Below, in pieces: positions 6,493 through 14,353 of a DNA stretch of 21,152 nt. The translations under genes were made by a program, and so were the position numbers. Source of the stretch: JAUXEH01 sp965602945 (GTDB taxonomy: Bacteria > Acidobacteriota > Aminicenantia > Aminicenantales > Aminicenantaceae). The stretch lies in the NCBI GenBank assembly GCA_965602945.1, contig CBFDBC010000038.1, positions 1 through 21,152 on the forward strand, in the 5' to 3' direction. Below the pieces are notes generated by a model. The model worked only from the letters and a program-made list of their open reading frames with translations. It made no database searches and had not been told where the DNA came from. The stretch's first letter is position 1. Every line of letters begins with the position of its first letter.

Positions 6493-7755
6493 ATGGAAAA
6501 AGCCCTGCTCGTCCACCTGACAACCGGACGGGACAAGTCATTCGAAGCCGAGGAATCCATGCAGGAATTGTGCGGTCTGGTGGAATCGGCTGGCGCCGAG
6601 GTCGTTCTTGAGGTCTTTCAGCGCCGCAGCCGGATCAGCCCCAAATACTACATCGGTGAAGGCAAGGTCACCGAGTTGAAAACGCTGCTCCGGGAACTGC
6701 ATGGAGACATGGTGGTCTTCGATCACATCCTGACCCCCATCCAGCAGCGCAGCCTCGAGGACAGGCTGCGGACCAAGATCATCGACAGGACACAGATCAT
6801 TCTGGACATCTTCGCCCAGCGGGCCCGGAGCAGGGAGGGCAAGCTGCAGGTCGAGCTGGCCCAGCTCCATTACCTCCTGCCGCGTCTGACCGGAAAGGGC
6901 ACGGCGCTCTCACGCCTGGGTGGCGGCATAGGGACGCGCGGCCCCGGGGAAAAGAAGCTGGAGGTGGACCGCCGACGGATCCAGATCCGGATCACCACGA
7001 TCAAGGAATCTCTCAAGAGCATCCACAGGCGCCGGGCCCAGCAGCGGAGAGGACGGAAGAGAAGCCCTATCCCGGTGGTCTCCCTGGTGGGATACACGAA
7101 CGCCGGCAAATCCACGCTGTTCAACCAGCTGGCCAGGGAGAACATGCTGGCTTCCGAACAGCTGTTCGCCACACTGGACCCGGTTATCCGCCGCGTCAGC
7201 TTCAGCGACGGCACCTACTGCCTCTTGAGCGACACGGTGGGACTGATCAAAAAACTCCCCAAAGAACTGAAGACGGCATTCCGGGCCACGCTGGAAGAAG
7301 CCGGCGAGGCCGACTGCCTGTGCCATGTGATCGACATCACCTCTCCGCACTGCCTGCGTCAGATAGAGGCAGTGGAGGCCGTCCTGGCCGAACTGGGTGC
7401 CCGGGACATCCCTACCCTCAGGATCTACAACAAGGTCGATCTGATGCCGAAAGACACCCGTCCGATCAAAAAGAAACAAGACCCGGACAGGGCTTCGGTT
7501 TACGTCTCCGCGCGGTCGGGCGATGGCCTCCAGGACCTCAAACAGGCGCTGCATCACCTGCTCTTCAAGGAAATGCAAATCTTCTACCTCAGCATACCCA
7601 AAACCGAGAAAAACGTTATTCAAGCTTTTCCCAAATGGTCAATTGTGTTAAAAAGAAGAGAAAACAAACTCAACTGTGAGTTGAAGATTATGGCGGACCC
7701 GGGCACCATGCTCAGGTTTTCGCCTTATGTCCAGAGAGGAGACACCAAGTGGTAA
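6493..7755 (+). CDS. hflX: Ribosome-associated GTPase HflX
   Basis: A 420-residue translational GTPase of the Obg/HflX group that binds the 50S subunit and splits or rescues stalled ribosomes. The N-terminal HflX domain shows SRISPKYYIGEGKVTEL and FDHILTPIQQRSLE, then a basic helical linker and the GLY-rich LSRLGGGIGTRGPGEKKLE. The G domain has G1 GYTNAGKST (about 200-208), G3 DTVG (about 247), G4 NKVD (about 313) and G5 SARSG (about 339). The start codon follows the miaA TAA directly. The last seven bases overlap the GTG start of the next gene. The C-terminal extension after G5 is about 80 residues, within the usual range. Confidence 0.95.
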   Translation: MEKALLVHLTTGRDKSFEAEESMQELCGLVESAGAEVVLEVFQRRSRISPKYYIGEGKVTELKTLLRELHGDMVVFDHILTPIQQRSLEDRLRTKIIDRTQIILDIFAQRARSREGKLQVELAQLHYLLPRLTGKGTALSRLGGGIGTRGPGEKKLEVDRRRIQIRITTIKESLKSIHRRRAQQRRGRKRSPIPVVSLVGYTNAGKSTLFNQLARENMLASEQLFATLDPVIRRVSFSDGTYCLLSDTVGLIKKLPKELKTAFRATLEEAGEADCLCHVIDITSPHCLRQIEAVEAVLAELGARDIPTLRIYNKVDLMPKDTRPIKKKQDPDRASVYVSARSGDGLQDLKQALHHLLFKEMQIFYLSIPKTEKNVIQAFPKWSIVLKRRENKLNCELKIMADPGTMLRFSPYVQRGDTKW

Positions 7756-9074
7756 AGAAAAACCTGCTCCCGGTTGCTGTCCTGATAATCCTGCTGTGGT
7801 CCTGTGTCACGTACCAGCCGCCGCCTCCCAACCTCTACATCGAGAGCCTGCCGGCCGCGGAAGTCTCCGGTCTCTCGCTGGAAGAGAGGCTCATCGCAGA
7901 AGAAGCCTGGCAGAACATCAAACAGGGAAACGCCAGCAAGGCCATAGATCGGATCAGCAGGCTGGACGAGGACAATCCCTTTTACTACACAGGGCTGGGT
8001 TATGCTTACTACGTGCTCCAGGACATCCCCCGAGCCGAGAGTTACTTCAAGGCGGCGACCAACGCCTATCCTGCTCTGGCTCTGGCGCACCTGGGGCTGG
8101 GGCAGATCTATCAGGAGACCGCCCGGGAGGACATGGCCTTCACGGAGTACCGTGAAGTGCTCAAGCATGACCCGGATCACCCCTGGGCCAAGGCGCGCTA
8201 TGAGGGAATCCAGTTTAGGAAGACTCAGGAGGCCATGGATAGCGGCCGGGCCTACTTCTCCAGCGGAGACAGCGAGGCAGCCAAGACCTCATACCTGAGG
8301 GCCCTCTACTACACGCCGCAATCCACCGAAGCCCACAGGGCCCTGGCCGATATCTACACAAGCGAAAGCCAATTCGAGAACGCGATCGTTCACTTCAAAG
8401 CGGCGGTGAACGACGAACCCGAGAATACGGAACTCCTGGCCGCCTATGCCGATGCCCTGTTCCAGAGCGGTGATAATGCGCTCAGCATGGAAGTCTACCA
8501 GCAGCTGCTCAGCATGGATCCGGACAACGAGATGGCGCGGCAGCGCATGGAAACCCTCAAGAACCGGCTGGGAATCTTCGAGCTGCCCAGCCAGTACCAC
8601 ACCATTCCGTCCACCGAGTCCCTGACCAAAGAACAGATGTCGGCCCTGATCGGCGTAAAGTTCAAAGATGTCCTGGACAGGCCGGAGGGGAAGCCCCCCA
8701 TCATCATCGACATCTCCACGTCCTGGGCGTCCCGCTACATCCTGGACACCGCCTCCCTGGGGCTGCTCGATGTATACCCCAACCACACGTTTCAGCCCCG
8801 GAAGATCATCACGCGGGCGGAAATGGCGGAGACGCTGCACCGTCTCATCCGGAAGCTGGAAGACAAGGGGTACCGCTTCATCCAGCAGATCCCGCCTGAA
8901 CGCATCCAGATCGAGGATGTTTCTCCCGATAATTTCTACTACCGTCCCATCGTCTTGATGATCTCCTATGACCTGATGAGCATGGAGGGAGGACGCCGGT
9001 TCAATCCCGATCAGCCGGTCTCGGGCGCGAATGCCATGCAGTACCTGAACCTGATCTTGGCTCTTATAGGATAA
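7749..9074 (+). CDS. TPR lipoprotein with C-terminal SLH-like domain
   Basis: 441 residues, starting at a GTG with GAGAGGAG upstream and overlapping the end of hflX by seven bases. The N-terminus (basic VKK, hydrophobic LLPVAVLIILLWS, then C) is a lipoprotein signal with a slightly unusual LWSC lipobox, so the mature protein should be lipid-anchored. A proline-rich linker follows. Residues about 50-270 form roughly six tetratricopeptide repeats, for example YYTGLGYAYYVLQDIPRAES, ALAHLGLGQIYQETAREDMA, AHRALADIYTSESQFENAIV and LLAAYADALFQSGDNALSME. From about 300 on, IDISTSWASRYILDTASLGL, VYPNHTFQPRKIITRAEMAE and FNPDQPVSGANAMQYLNLIL match SLH (S-layer homology) repeats that bind cell-wall polymers. 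A periplasmic scaffold joining membrane and wall is a reasonable inference; no enzymatic motif is seen. Confidence 0.8.
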   Translation: MVKKNLLPVAVLIILLWSCVTYQPPPPNLYIESLPAAEVSGLSLEERLIAEEAWQNIKQGNASKAIDRISRLDEDNPFYYTGLGYAYYVLQDIPRAESYFKAATNAYPALALAHLGLGQIYQETAREDMAFTEYREVLKHDPDHPWAKARYEGIQFRKTQEAMDSGRAYFSSGDSEAAKTSYLRALYYTPQSTEAHRALADIYTSESQFENAIVHFKAAVNDEPENTELLAAYADALFQSGDNALSMEVYQQLLSMDPDNEMARQRMETLKNRLGIFELPSQYHTIPSTESLTKEQMSALIGVKFKDVLDRPEGKPPIIIDISTSWASRYILDTASLGLLDVYPNHTFQPRKIITRAEMAETLHRLIRKLEDKGYRFIQQIPPERIQIEDVSPDNFYYRPIVLMISYDLMSMEGGRRFNPDQPVSGANAMQYLNLILALIG

Positions 9075-9075
9075 C

Positions 9076-9660
9076 ATGAAAACGAATACGCCCGATCGGC
9101 TACTCAACATCCCCAATCTATTCAGCCTCTGCCGGGTTTTCCTGGTGCCGGTCTTTCTCTATGCCATGATCAAGGGCCGTACACAGATGGCCTTCATTAT
9201 TTTCCTGGTCTCGGCTCTCACGGATTTCCTGGACGGCGCCTCGGCACGCCTGCTCAACCAGAAGACCAAGCTGGGGGCCCTGCTGGACCCCCTCGGAGAC
9301 AAGGTGTTCATGACCGGGGCCATCATCATCCTCACCATGCCCTCTCTCAATTCTCCCAACGTACTGCCGATCTGGCTGACCGCGCTCGTGATCGGACGGG
9401 ATGTCCTGGTCGTCGGCGGTGCGCTGTTCCTGTACTTCCTCATCCAGGCAAAATCCTTTCCCCCCACCATGACCGGAAAAAGCAGCACGGTGTGTCAGTT
9501 CTCGGTGCTGCTGCTGGTACTTCTGTTCAACATGCTGGGGAAAGAGGCCGGATTCCTGTTCTGGTTATACATAGTGGCGGGCATCCTGACCGTCATTTCC
9601 GGGTATGAATATGTCCAGCGGGGACGCGAGTGGTTCCGGTCGGCTCCCCCAAAAAAATAA
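9076..9660 (+). CDS. pgsA: CDP-alcohol phosphatidyltransferase, PgsA-like
   Basis: A 194-residue integral membrane enzyme that exchanges CMP of CDP-diacylglycerol for an alcohol, most likely glycerol 3-phosphate. It carries the full signature: D50 and D53-G in DFLDGASAR, G68, D71 and D75 in KLGALLDPLGDK. It starts LLNIPNLFSLCRVFLVPVFL, as PgsA proteins do, and has about five or six hydrophobic helices. The start lies one base after the preceding stop, with only a weak AGGAT upstream. It is the last gene of the operon and meets the polysaccharide operon tail to tail, 16 bases apart. The assignment to phosphatidylglycerophosphate synthase over other CDP-alcohol enzymes rests on length and the N-terminal motif. 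Confidence 0.88.
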   Translation: MKTNTPDRLLNIPNLFSLCRVFLVPVFLYAMIKGRTQMAFIIFLVSALTDFLDGASARLLNQKTKLGALLDPLGDKVFMTGAIIILTMPSLNSPNVLPIWLTALVIGRDVLVVGGALFLYFLIQAKSFPPTMTGKSSTVCQFSVLLLVLLFNMLGKEAGFLFWLYIVAGILTVISGYEYVQRGREWFRSAPPKK

Positions 9661-9676
9661 CCTCCCCCCGCGCAGC

Positions 9677-11164
9677 CTAGGAGTGCTTCCCGTCTTTCTT
9701 CTTTTCGGAAGAGAGGGAGATGCTCTTGTCGATGAATTCCTTACGCAGCGTCTTCCAGAGGATCTTGAAGTCCAGGGCCGGGGACCAGTTCTGAATGTAA
9801 TAGAAATCATATTCGAGGCGTTTGTCGAAGTCGGCATCCTGGCGAAGGCCGTGGACCTGGGCCCAACCGGTGATCCCGGATTTGACCTTGTGGCGAAGCA
9901 TGTACTTGGGAATCCGGCCCCGGAGGTCCTGCACGAACACCGGACGTTCCGGTCGGGGGCCGATCAGGCTCATCTCACCCCTCAGCACATTGATGAGCTG
10001 GGGTATCTCGTCGATGCTGAACTTGCGCAGGAAGCGTCCCAGGGAGGTGATCCGGGGATCGCCGGGAGAGCACATGACCGGTCCGGTTTCCCGCTCCGCG
10101 TTCTCCACCATGGTCCGGAACTTGAACATCAGGAACTTCGCTCCGTCCATGCCCACTCTCTCCTGCCGGTAGAGCACGGGCCCGCTTGAAGTCAGCTTGA
10201 TCAGGAGGGCGATGAGCAGCCAGAGGGGTGACAGGACGAGGAGCACCAGCGTCGACACGATCACGTCCACGCACCTCTTGAAAAAGAGCATGAGTCCCCT
10301 CAGGGGCGGCTCGTCGATGCTGATGACCGGGAATCCGTCCAGGTCTTCGATCCGGGCCTTGAGCGTCAGCATCTGGAACAGGTCGGGGATGAGCCGGACA
10401 TTGACGATAAAACGGTCCACGATCTTGAGCGTTTCCAGGATCTGCGCATAGTTGGAAAGGTCCAGGGCCACATACACTTCCGTGATGTCCCCCTTTTCCA
10501 GGACCGACTCCATGTCCCCCACAGCACCCAGCACCGGCAGCCCGCCATCGACCGGGACCTCCTCACCGGCCGGGAGTGAGTCTTCCAGGAAACCCTTCAC
10601 GACAAATCCCATGTCCCTGTAATCCAGCAGCTTCTGGGCCACGGCCAGGCCCATCTTGCCGGCCCCCACGATCAGCACATTCTTGAGGTTCAGCCCCTTG
10701 GCATACCGGCGCTTCATCACGTAGTAGATCTGATGCCGCAGCACGGTGATCATGAAGACCACGCTGACAAAATAGATGGGGAGGAAGAGGCGGGAGATCG
10801 TGAAGCTCTCCGGAATGAGGGACGCGATCCCCTGACCGTACGCCACCAGCGCGTTGAGGAAGGAGAAGACGATCAGGATGGAAAACACGGCATTGAGCGT
10901 GATGTAAACGAAGTCATCCACTCGTGTGCGCTTGAGCCGGGTCTTGTAGAAGCCCTGCATGTAGAAGATAAGGATGTGCGCTACCAGGAAGAGGGGGACG
11001 ATCGCGATGTAGTACTTGAGCGCCGGGATACCCTTTTCCGGATCAACCGGGAGCAGATATCCGAAAAACCGGAACCCGTAAGACCAGAAAAAAGCCAGCA
11101 GGATGGCGATGACATCGCTCAGGATGTATATCCCGACCAGCCCGCTGCGTTGTCTTCGGATCAT
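9677..11164 (-). CDS. Polyprenyl-phosphate sugar-1-phosphate transferase (WbaP/WcaJ-like)
   Basis: 495 residues. It should transfer a hexose 1-phosphate from UDP-sugar to undecaprenyl phosphate, the priming step of a surface polysaccharide, at the inner membrane. Four hydrophobic helices (about 9-27, 50-70, 87-108, 125-145) are followed by a Rossmann-like CoA-binding-type domain (VLIVGAGKMG 163-172). The catalytic domain begins with the re-entrant helix FFKRCVDVIVSTLVLLVLSP (294-313). Catalytic blocks are YRQERVG (332-338), FKFRTM (347-352), SIDEIPQL (383-390, with the essential Asp-Glu), SLIGPRPERP (399-408) and KSGITGWAQV (428-437). The start overlaps the upstream glycosyltransferase by four bases. 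The C-terminal tail ends in a lysine-rich stretch. The sugar cannot be inferred. Confidence 0.93.
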   Translation of the reverse strand: MIRRQRSGLVGIYILSDVIAILLAFFWSYGFRFFGYLLPVDPEKGIPALKYYIAIVPLFLVAHILIFYMQGFYKTRLKRTRVDDFVYITLNAVFSILIVFSFLNALVAYGQGIASLIPESFTISRLFLPIYFVSVVFMITVLRHQIYYVMKRRYAKGLNLKNVLIVGAGKMGLAVAQKLLDYRDMGFVVKGFLEDSLPAGEEVPVDGGLPVLGAVGDMESVLEKGDITEVYVALDLSNYAQILETLKIVDRFIVNVRLIPDLFQMLTLKARIEDLDGFPVISIDEPPLRGLMLFFKRCVDVIVSTLVLLVLSPLWLLIALLIKLTSSGPVLYRQERVGMDGAKFLMFKFRTMVENAERETGPVMCSPGDPRITSLGRFLRKFSIDEIPQLINVLRGEMSLIGPRPERPVFVQDLRGRIPKYMLRHKVKSGITGWAQVHGLRQDADFDKRLEYDFYYIQNWSPALDFKILWKTLRKEFIDKSISLSSEKKKDGKHS

Positions 11165-12273
11165 AGCTGTTCCTGGAAGTCAGACCATTTATCCTGAATG
11201 TATGCCGCCATCCCAGCTTGGAACGCGGGGCGCGCAAAGCGCTCGGCATTCGCCCGGATTTCCTGCCTATTAAAGGTCACGGCCTGGAATATGTCAAGCG
11301 CGTCAAGGAGACTCTCTGTCGTGAGCTGCGGGAAGAAGAGGCCGGTCCGGTTCTCGATCACGGTTTCCGTCGCCCCTCCCCGGCCGTAGGCGATGACGGG
11401 CGTCCCGCAGGCCTGGGCCTCCAGAGAATTGATCCCGAAATCCTCTTCGCCGGGCATGATGAGCGCCCGGGCTCCCTGATAGGCGGAACGCAGTTCTTCA
11501 TCCCCCACCTGCCCGAGGAAACGGACATTCTGCGGGGCCGACCTGCGCAGCCTCTTGAACTCAGGGCCCTGCCCCACGATCTTCAGGGAATCCTTCCGCC
11601 CACGGAAGGCTTCTACGGCCAGTTCGATGCGCTTGTACGGCACCAGTGCCGACACGATCAGGAAGTGATCCTCCTGAACGCCTCCGGGCTGAAAGAAGTC
11701 CGCATCCACGGGGGGATGGAAAACCTCCGCGGTGCGGCCGTAATACCTCCGTATCCGGGCGGCCACTGCCTTAGAGTTGGCGGCGAAGTGATCGACGCGG
11801 TGGCAAGACACCGTGTCCCAGACGCGCAGGCGGTGGAGCACGGGCGGGACGAAACGACGCGAAAGCCATCCCAGCCTGTCCGGAGAAAAGTAAGCGAAGT
11901 ACTGATTCCAGGCGTAACGCATGGGAGAGTGGACGTAGCTTATGTGAAGGGCGTCTGGCCGCGGTATGGCCCCCTTGGCCACGCAGTGCGAGGTGGACAG
12001 GATGAGATCGAACTCCTGCAGGTCGAACAGTTCGACTGCCAGGGGGAACAGGGGGAGATAGGAGCGGTAGCGGTTTTTCAGGAAGGGGAGGCGCTGGATG
12101 AAGCTCGTGTGGATCTCCCGGCTCTCGAGAGAAGGATGCTGGCTGCCCGGGAAGCGGATCAGCGTGTAGATGGGCGCCTCCGGATAGAGATCGGCAAAGA
12201 CCTCGAGGACCTTCTCTCCTCCTCGGCGGCCGGTCAGCCAGTCATGGACCAAGGCGACCTTAGGCTTGTCCAT
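11161..12273 (-). CDS. Glycosyltransferase family 4 protein (WbaZ-like)
   Basis: 370 residues, GT-B fold, cytoplasmic or membrane-associated. The N-terminal domain has KVALVHDWLTGRRGGEKVLE, and HISYVHSPMRYAWNQYF is characteristic of the mannosyltransferase WbaZ-like subgroup. The C-terminal domain has the retaining-enzyme E-x7-E pair in EEDFGINSLE (E277, E285) followed by ACGTPVIAYGRGG. A perfect-consensus promoter directly precedes it with no ribosome site, so it heads its own two-gene unit with the sugar-phosphate transferase (ATGA overlap). The donor, possibly GDP-mannose, is inferred only from the subgroup resemblance. Confidence 0.9.
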   Translation of the reverse strand: MDKPKVALVHDWLTGRRGGEKVLEVFADLYPEAPIYTLIRFPGSQHPSLESREIHTSFIQRLPFLKNRYRSYLPLFPLAVELFDLQEFDLILSTSHCVAKGAIPRPDALHISYVHSPMRYAWNQYFAYFSPDRLGWLSRRFVPPVLHRLRVWDTVSCHRVDHFAANSKAVAARIRRYYGRTAEVFHPPVDADFFQPGGVQEDHFLIVSALVPYKRIELAVEAFRGRKDSLKIVGQGPEFKRLRRSAPQNVRFLGQVGDEELRSAYQGARALIMPGEEDFGINSLEAQACGTPVIAYGRGGATETVIENRTGLFFPQLTTESLLDALDIFQAVTFNRQEIRANAERFARPAFQAGMAAYIQDKWSDFQEQL

Positions 12274-12281
12274 TGAGGTTG

Positions 12282-12310
12282 ATTATAGGAACACACCCCC
12301 CGATTGTCAA
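12282..12310 (-). promoter_or_regulatory. Perfect-consensus sigma70-type promoter, predicted leaderless
   Basis: On the minus strand TTGACA (12305-12310) and TATAAT (12282-12287) are spaced by exactly 17 bases, a full match to the sigma70 consensus. TATAAT ends 8 bases before the ATG at 12273, predicting transcription from about 12275 and essentially no leader. The eight bases between, CAACCTCA, contain no ribosome site. This sets apart the last two genes of the polysaccharide locus as a separate transcription unit. Confidence 0.75.
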
Positions 12311-12317
12311 TCCGGCC

Positions 12318-12340
12318 AAAAAGGGGACAGGCCCCTTTTT
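12318..12340 (-). terminator. Perfect palindrome, probable two-way intrinsic terminator
   Basis: AAAAAGGGG (12318-12326) and CCCCTTTTT (12332-12340) form a perfect 9-bp stem around a five-base loop, ending in T-runs on both strands. On the minus strand it begins inside the TAA stop of the glycosyltransferase gene that ends at 12339, just upstream of the TTGACA promoter, so it should end the upstream four-gene transcript. Its GGGGACAGG core also recalls small intergenic repeats linked to REP-associated transposases, from memory only. Confidence 0.65.
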
Positions 12341-13472
12341 ATTTCCGGGCAAGGCGGAGGTAGAGGTCCTCGGTCCGGCGCACCATCCGGGAAAGGGTGT
12401 ATTCCTGCGCCAGCGAAGACCTGAGCTTTCTTCCGAGGTGTTCCGCCAGCGCGGGGTTTTCGGCCAGGCGGATCACGGCGGCCGCCAGAGCTTCAGGCTC
12501 GCCGGGAGGTACCAGCAGGCCGGTCTCTTCGTTTCTCACGAGCTCCCGGATGCCGCCGACCTCGGACGCCGCCACCGGCTTTTCCAGGGCGGCCGCCTCC
12601 AGGATGACATAGGGCAGGGCCTCCTGCAGGGAGGGGAGGACAAACGCGTCAAACCGTCCTATCCAGGCCTGGGCGTCTGTCCGCTCACCCAGGAAATGGA
12701 CACACTCCCGGATCCCGAGATCCCGGGCCAGGGCTTCCAAGCGGGCCTTTTCCGCCCCGCCGCCCACGATCACGAAGCGGGCCGACGGCTGACGCTCCCG
12801 GATCCGTGGGACGGCCCTGAGCAGGACGGCCAAACCTTTAACCGGGTCGAGCCGGGCCACGGTCCCTATCAGGGGACCGCCCGAATCCAGGCCCAGACCG
12901 GACAAGACCGAACGGAATTCATCGGTCTCCGGAGGCCGCGCCCGGTCGAAGTCGATCCCGTTCTTGATCACGGTCAGCCTGTCCTCCGGGACAAGCCGGA
13001 ATGCCCGGCTCAGGTCCCTGACAGAGTCCGACACACACACCACGGCATCCGTCTTCCGGGAGAGCCGCCTTTCGAGTCCGGCAAGGGCCGCCTTCACGAC
13101 CGGATTCGTATCGTGGAGATAATGGATCCCATGAAAGGTGTGGATGACGACGGGTACACGACGGGGCTGCGCCGCCCACCGTCCGTAAAATCCCGCCACA
13201 CCGCCGTGGGTGTGCAGGATGTCGAATCCTTCTGCCCGGAGGATATCCCGGATGCGGCGGAGGATCCGGCGGTCGAACCGCTTGCGGAAGGGCACGGCAA
13301 GATGTGCGCCCCCCCCGGCTTGGACGGCCTCGGCCAGCGGGCCGTCCGGCCTCGAGCACACGGTGACCGCAAAGCGTTCCCGGTCGAGTTGTTCCGTCAG
13401 GGCCAGCACGTTCCTCTGCCCGCCGCCCAAAAAGGCCCGGTCGATCATCATGCAGACCTTGAGAGGCCTCAT
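12339..13472 (-). CDS. Glycosyltransferase family 4 protein
   Basis: 377 residues, GT-B fold. It opens with KVCMMIDRAFLGGGQRNVLA, a glycine-rich donor or acceptor loop typical of GT4 enzymes. IIHTFHGIHYLHD-like HTFHGIHYLH, VICVSDSVRD-like VVCVSDSVRD and VIKNGID follow. The second domain shows GTVARLDPVKGLAVLLRAVP and E284-x7-E292 (EALPYVILE) followed by KPVAASEVGGIREL. The open frame extends 28 codons further upstream, but I take the ATG at 13472 because it forms an ATGA overlap with the preceding gene's stop, as elsewhere in this operon, and the family begins at this motif. It is the last gene of the upstream four-gene unit; its stop codon lies in the terminator palindrome. Confidence 0.9.
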   Translation of the reverse strand: MRPLKVCMMIDRAFLGGGQRNVLALTEQLDRERFAVTVCSRPDGPLAEAVQAGGGAHLAVPFRKRFDRRILRRIRDILRAEGFDILHTHGGVAGFYGRWAAQPRRVPVVIHTFHGIHYLHDTNPVVKAALAGLERRLSRKTDAVVCVSDSVRDLSRAFRLVPEDRLTVIKNGIDFDRARPPETDEFRSVLSGLGLDSGGPLIGTVARLDPVKGLAVLLRAVPRIRERQPSARFVIVGGGAEKARLEALARDLGIRECVHFLGERTDAQAWIGRFDAFVLPSLQEALPYVILEAAALEKPVAASEVGGIRELVRNEETGLLVPPGEPEALAAAVIRLAENPALAEHLGRKLRSSLAQEYTLSRMVRRTEDLYLRLARK

Positions 13473-14353
13473 TTCTCCCTCAACAGCGTGAAGAACCGCT
13501 TCCGCTGATCCATGTCTCCGGTCCGCCCCAGGATCCCTTTGAGATAGAGCGCACAAAACGTCACACCCAGATAGGCTTTCAATGCCAGGCGCGAGAGCCC
13601 TGAGCCGTGTTTACGGTAGAAATAGATCTGGCTGCGTCTGTAATGATAACGGCCGAGGAGGTGCAGACCCGATGTGCTGGCCCCTCCCACGTGCGCGATC
13701 TCGGCCCCCGGCACCAGGAAAAGCCGCCATCCCAGGCCGCGGATCCTGAAGCAGAGGTCGATGTCCTCGAAATAGAGGAAAAACCGTTCATCGAATCCCC
13801 CGGCTTCTTTCAGGATCTCCCGCCGGGTCAGGAGGCAGGCCCCTCCCAGCCAGAACACTTCGCGGGTCTTCTTATCTTTATCCGCACGGCGGCTCAGCCA
13901 GCGGTTTCCGAACAGTTTTTTCACGGACTCGGTCACGACGTTGACCTTGCGGCCGAAGGAGACCTGGATGCTCCCGGTGGGAAGCCGGAGAGCGGGGGCT
14001 ACGCCTCCGGCCTCGGGGCGGCACTTCAACTCGTCCAGAAGCCGCTCCAAAACGCCGGGAGGCACCTCCGTGTCCGGATTGAGCAGCAGGACAAACGAGC
14101 CTCCTGCCGCTGCAATGCCCTGGTTGTTGGCTTGGGGATAGCCCAGGTTTTCGGTGTTGCGGAGAAGCCTGACCCCGGGAAACCGTTCGGCCACCATGTC
14201 CGCGGCTCCGTCCTGAGAGGCGTTGTCCACGACGATGATCTCATGCGCCAGGCGGGTGAGCGCGGTCTCCAGTGAACGCAGGCAGCCGTCCAGCAGCTCC
14301 CGGGCGTTGAAGCTCACCAGGACCACGGAAAGCTCGACCTGTCCCTGGTTCAT
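13469..14353 (-). CDS. Glycosyltransferase family 2 protein (rhamnosyltransferase-like)
   Basis: 294 residues, GT-A fold. It begins ELSVVLVSFNARELLDGCLR, with IIVVDNASQDG, and a metal/nucleotide-sugar site NPDTEV (92-97). Later come FWLGGACLLTRREILKEAGG and FFLYFEDIDLCFRIRGLGWR, the acceptor-side ED motif typical of WbbL-like enzymes that add rhamnose or a similar deoxysugar. The C-terminal segment has a hydrophobic stretch near KAYLGVTFCALYLKG that may associate with the membrane. It overlaps both neighbours by four bases. Inverting stereochemistry follows from the family; the sugar is not provable from sequence. Confidence 0.9.
   Translation of the reverse strand: MNQGQVELSVVLVSFNARELLDGCLRSLETALTRLAHEIIVVDNASQDGAADMVAERFPGVRLLRNTENLGYPQANNQGIAAAGGSFVLLLNPDTEVPPGVLERLLDELKCRPEAGGVAPALRLPTGSIQVSFGRKVNVVTESVKKLFGNRWLSRRADKDKKTREVFWLGGACLLTRREILKEAGGFDERFFLYFEDIDLCFRIRGLGWRLFLVPGAEIAHVGGASTSGLHLLGRYHYRRSQIYFYRKHGSGLSRLALKAYLGVTFCALYLKGILGRTGDMDQRKRFFTLLREK

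Noticed and set aside
6480..6500. Missing or hidden hfq between miaA and hflX
   Set aside because: hflX starts directly after the miaA stop, so there is no space; absence of hfq here does not show its absence in the genome.
5533..6516. 327-codon open frame on the minus strand opposite miaA
   Set aside because: miaA on the plus strand has every family motif; the antisense translation has no family character and is a by-product of GC-rich codon use.
9661..9676. Terminator between the convergent operons
   Set aside because: Only 16 bases separate the stops and no hairpin can be drawn; a T-run on the minus strand lies inside the end of the pgsA-like gene but has no stem before it.
11218..13508. 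Two long plus-strand open frames (352 and 411 codons) opposite glycosyltransferase genes
   Set aside because: Both lie antisense to genes with clear GT4 motifs; their translations are low-complexity R/G/P/Q-rich and show no domains. The second one even runs through the terminator palindrome.
12339..13556. Longer start of the glycosyltransferase gene at 13556
   Set aside because: It would overlap the upstream gene by 88 bases; the ATG at 13472 gives the ATGA overlap used throughout the operon and begins at the conserved N-terminal motif.
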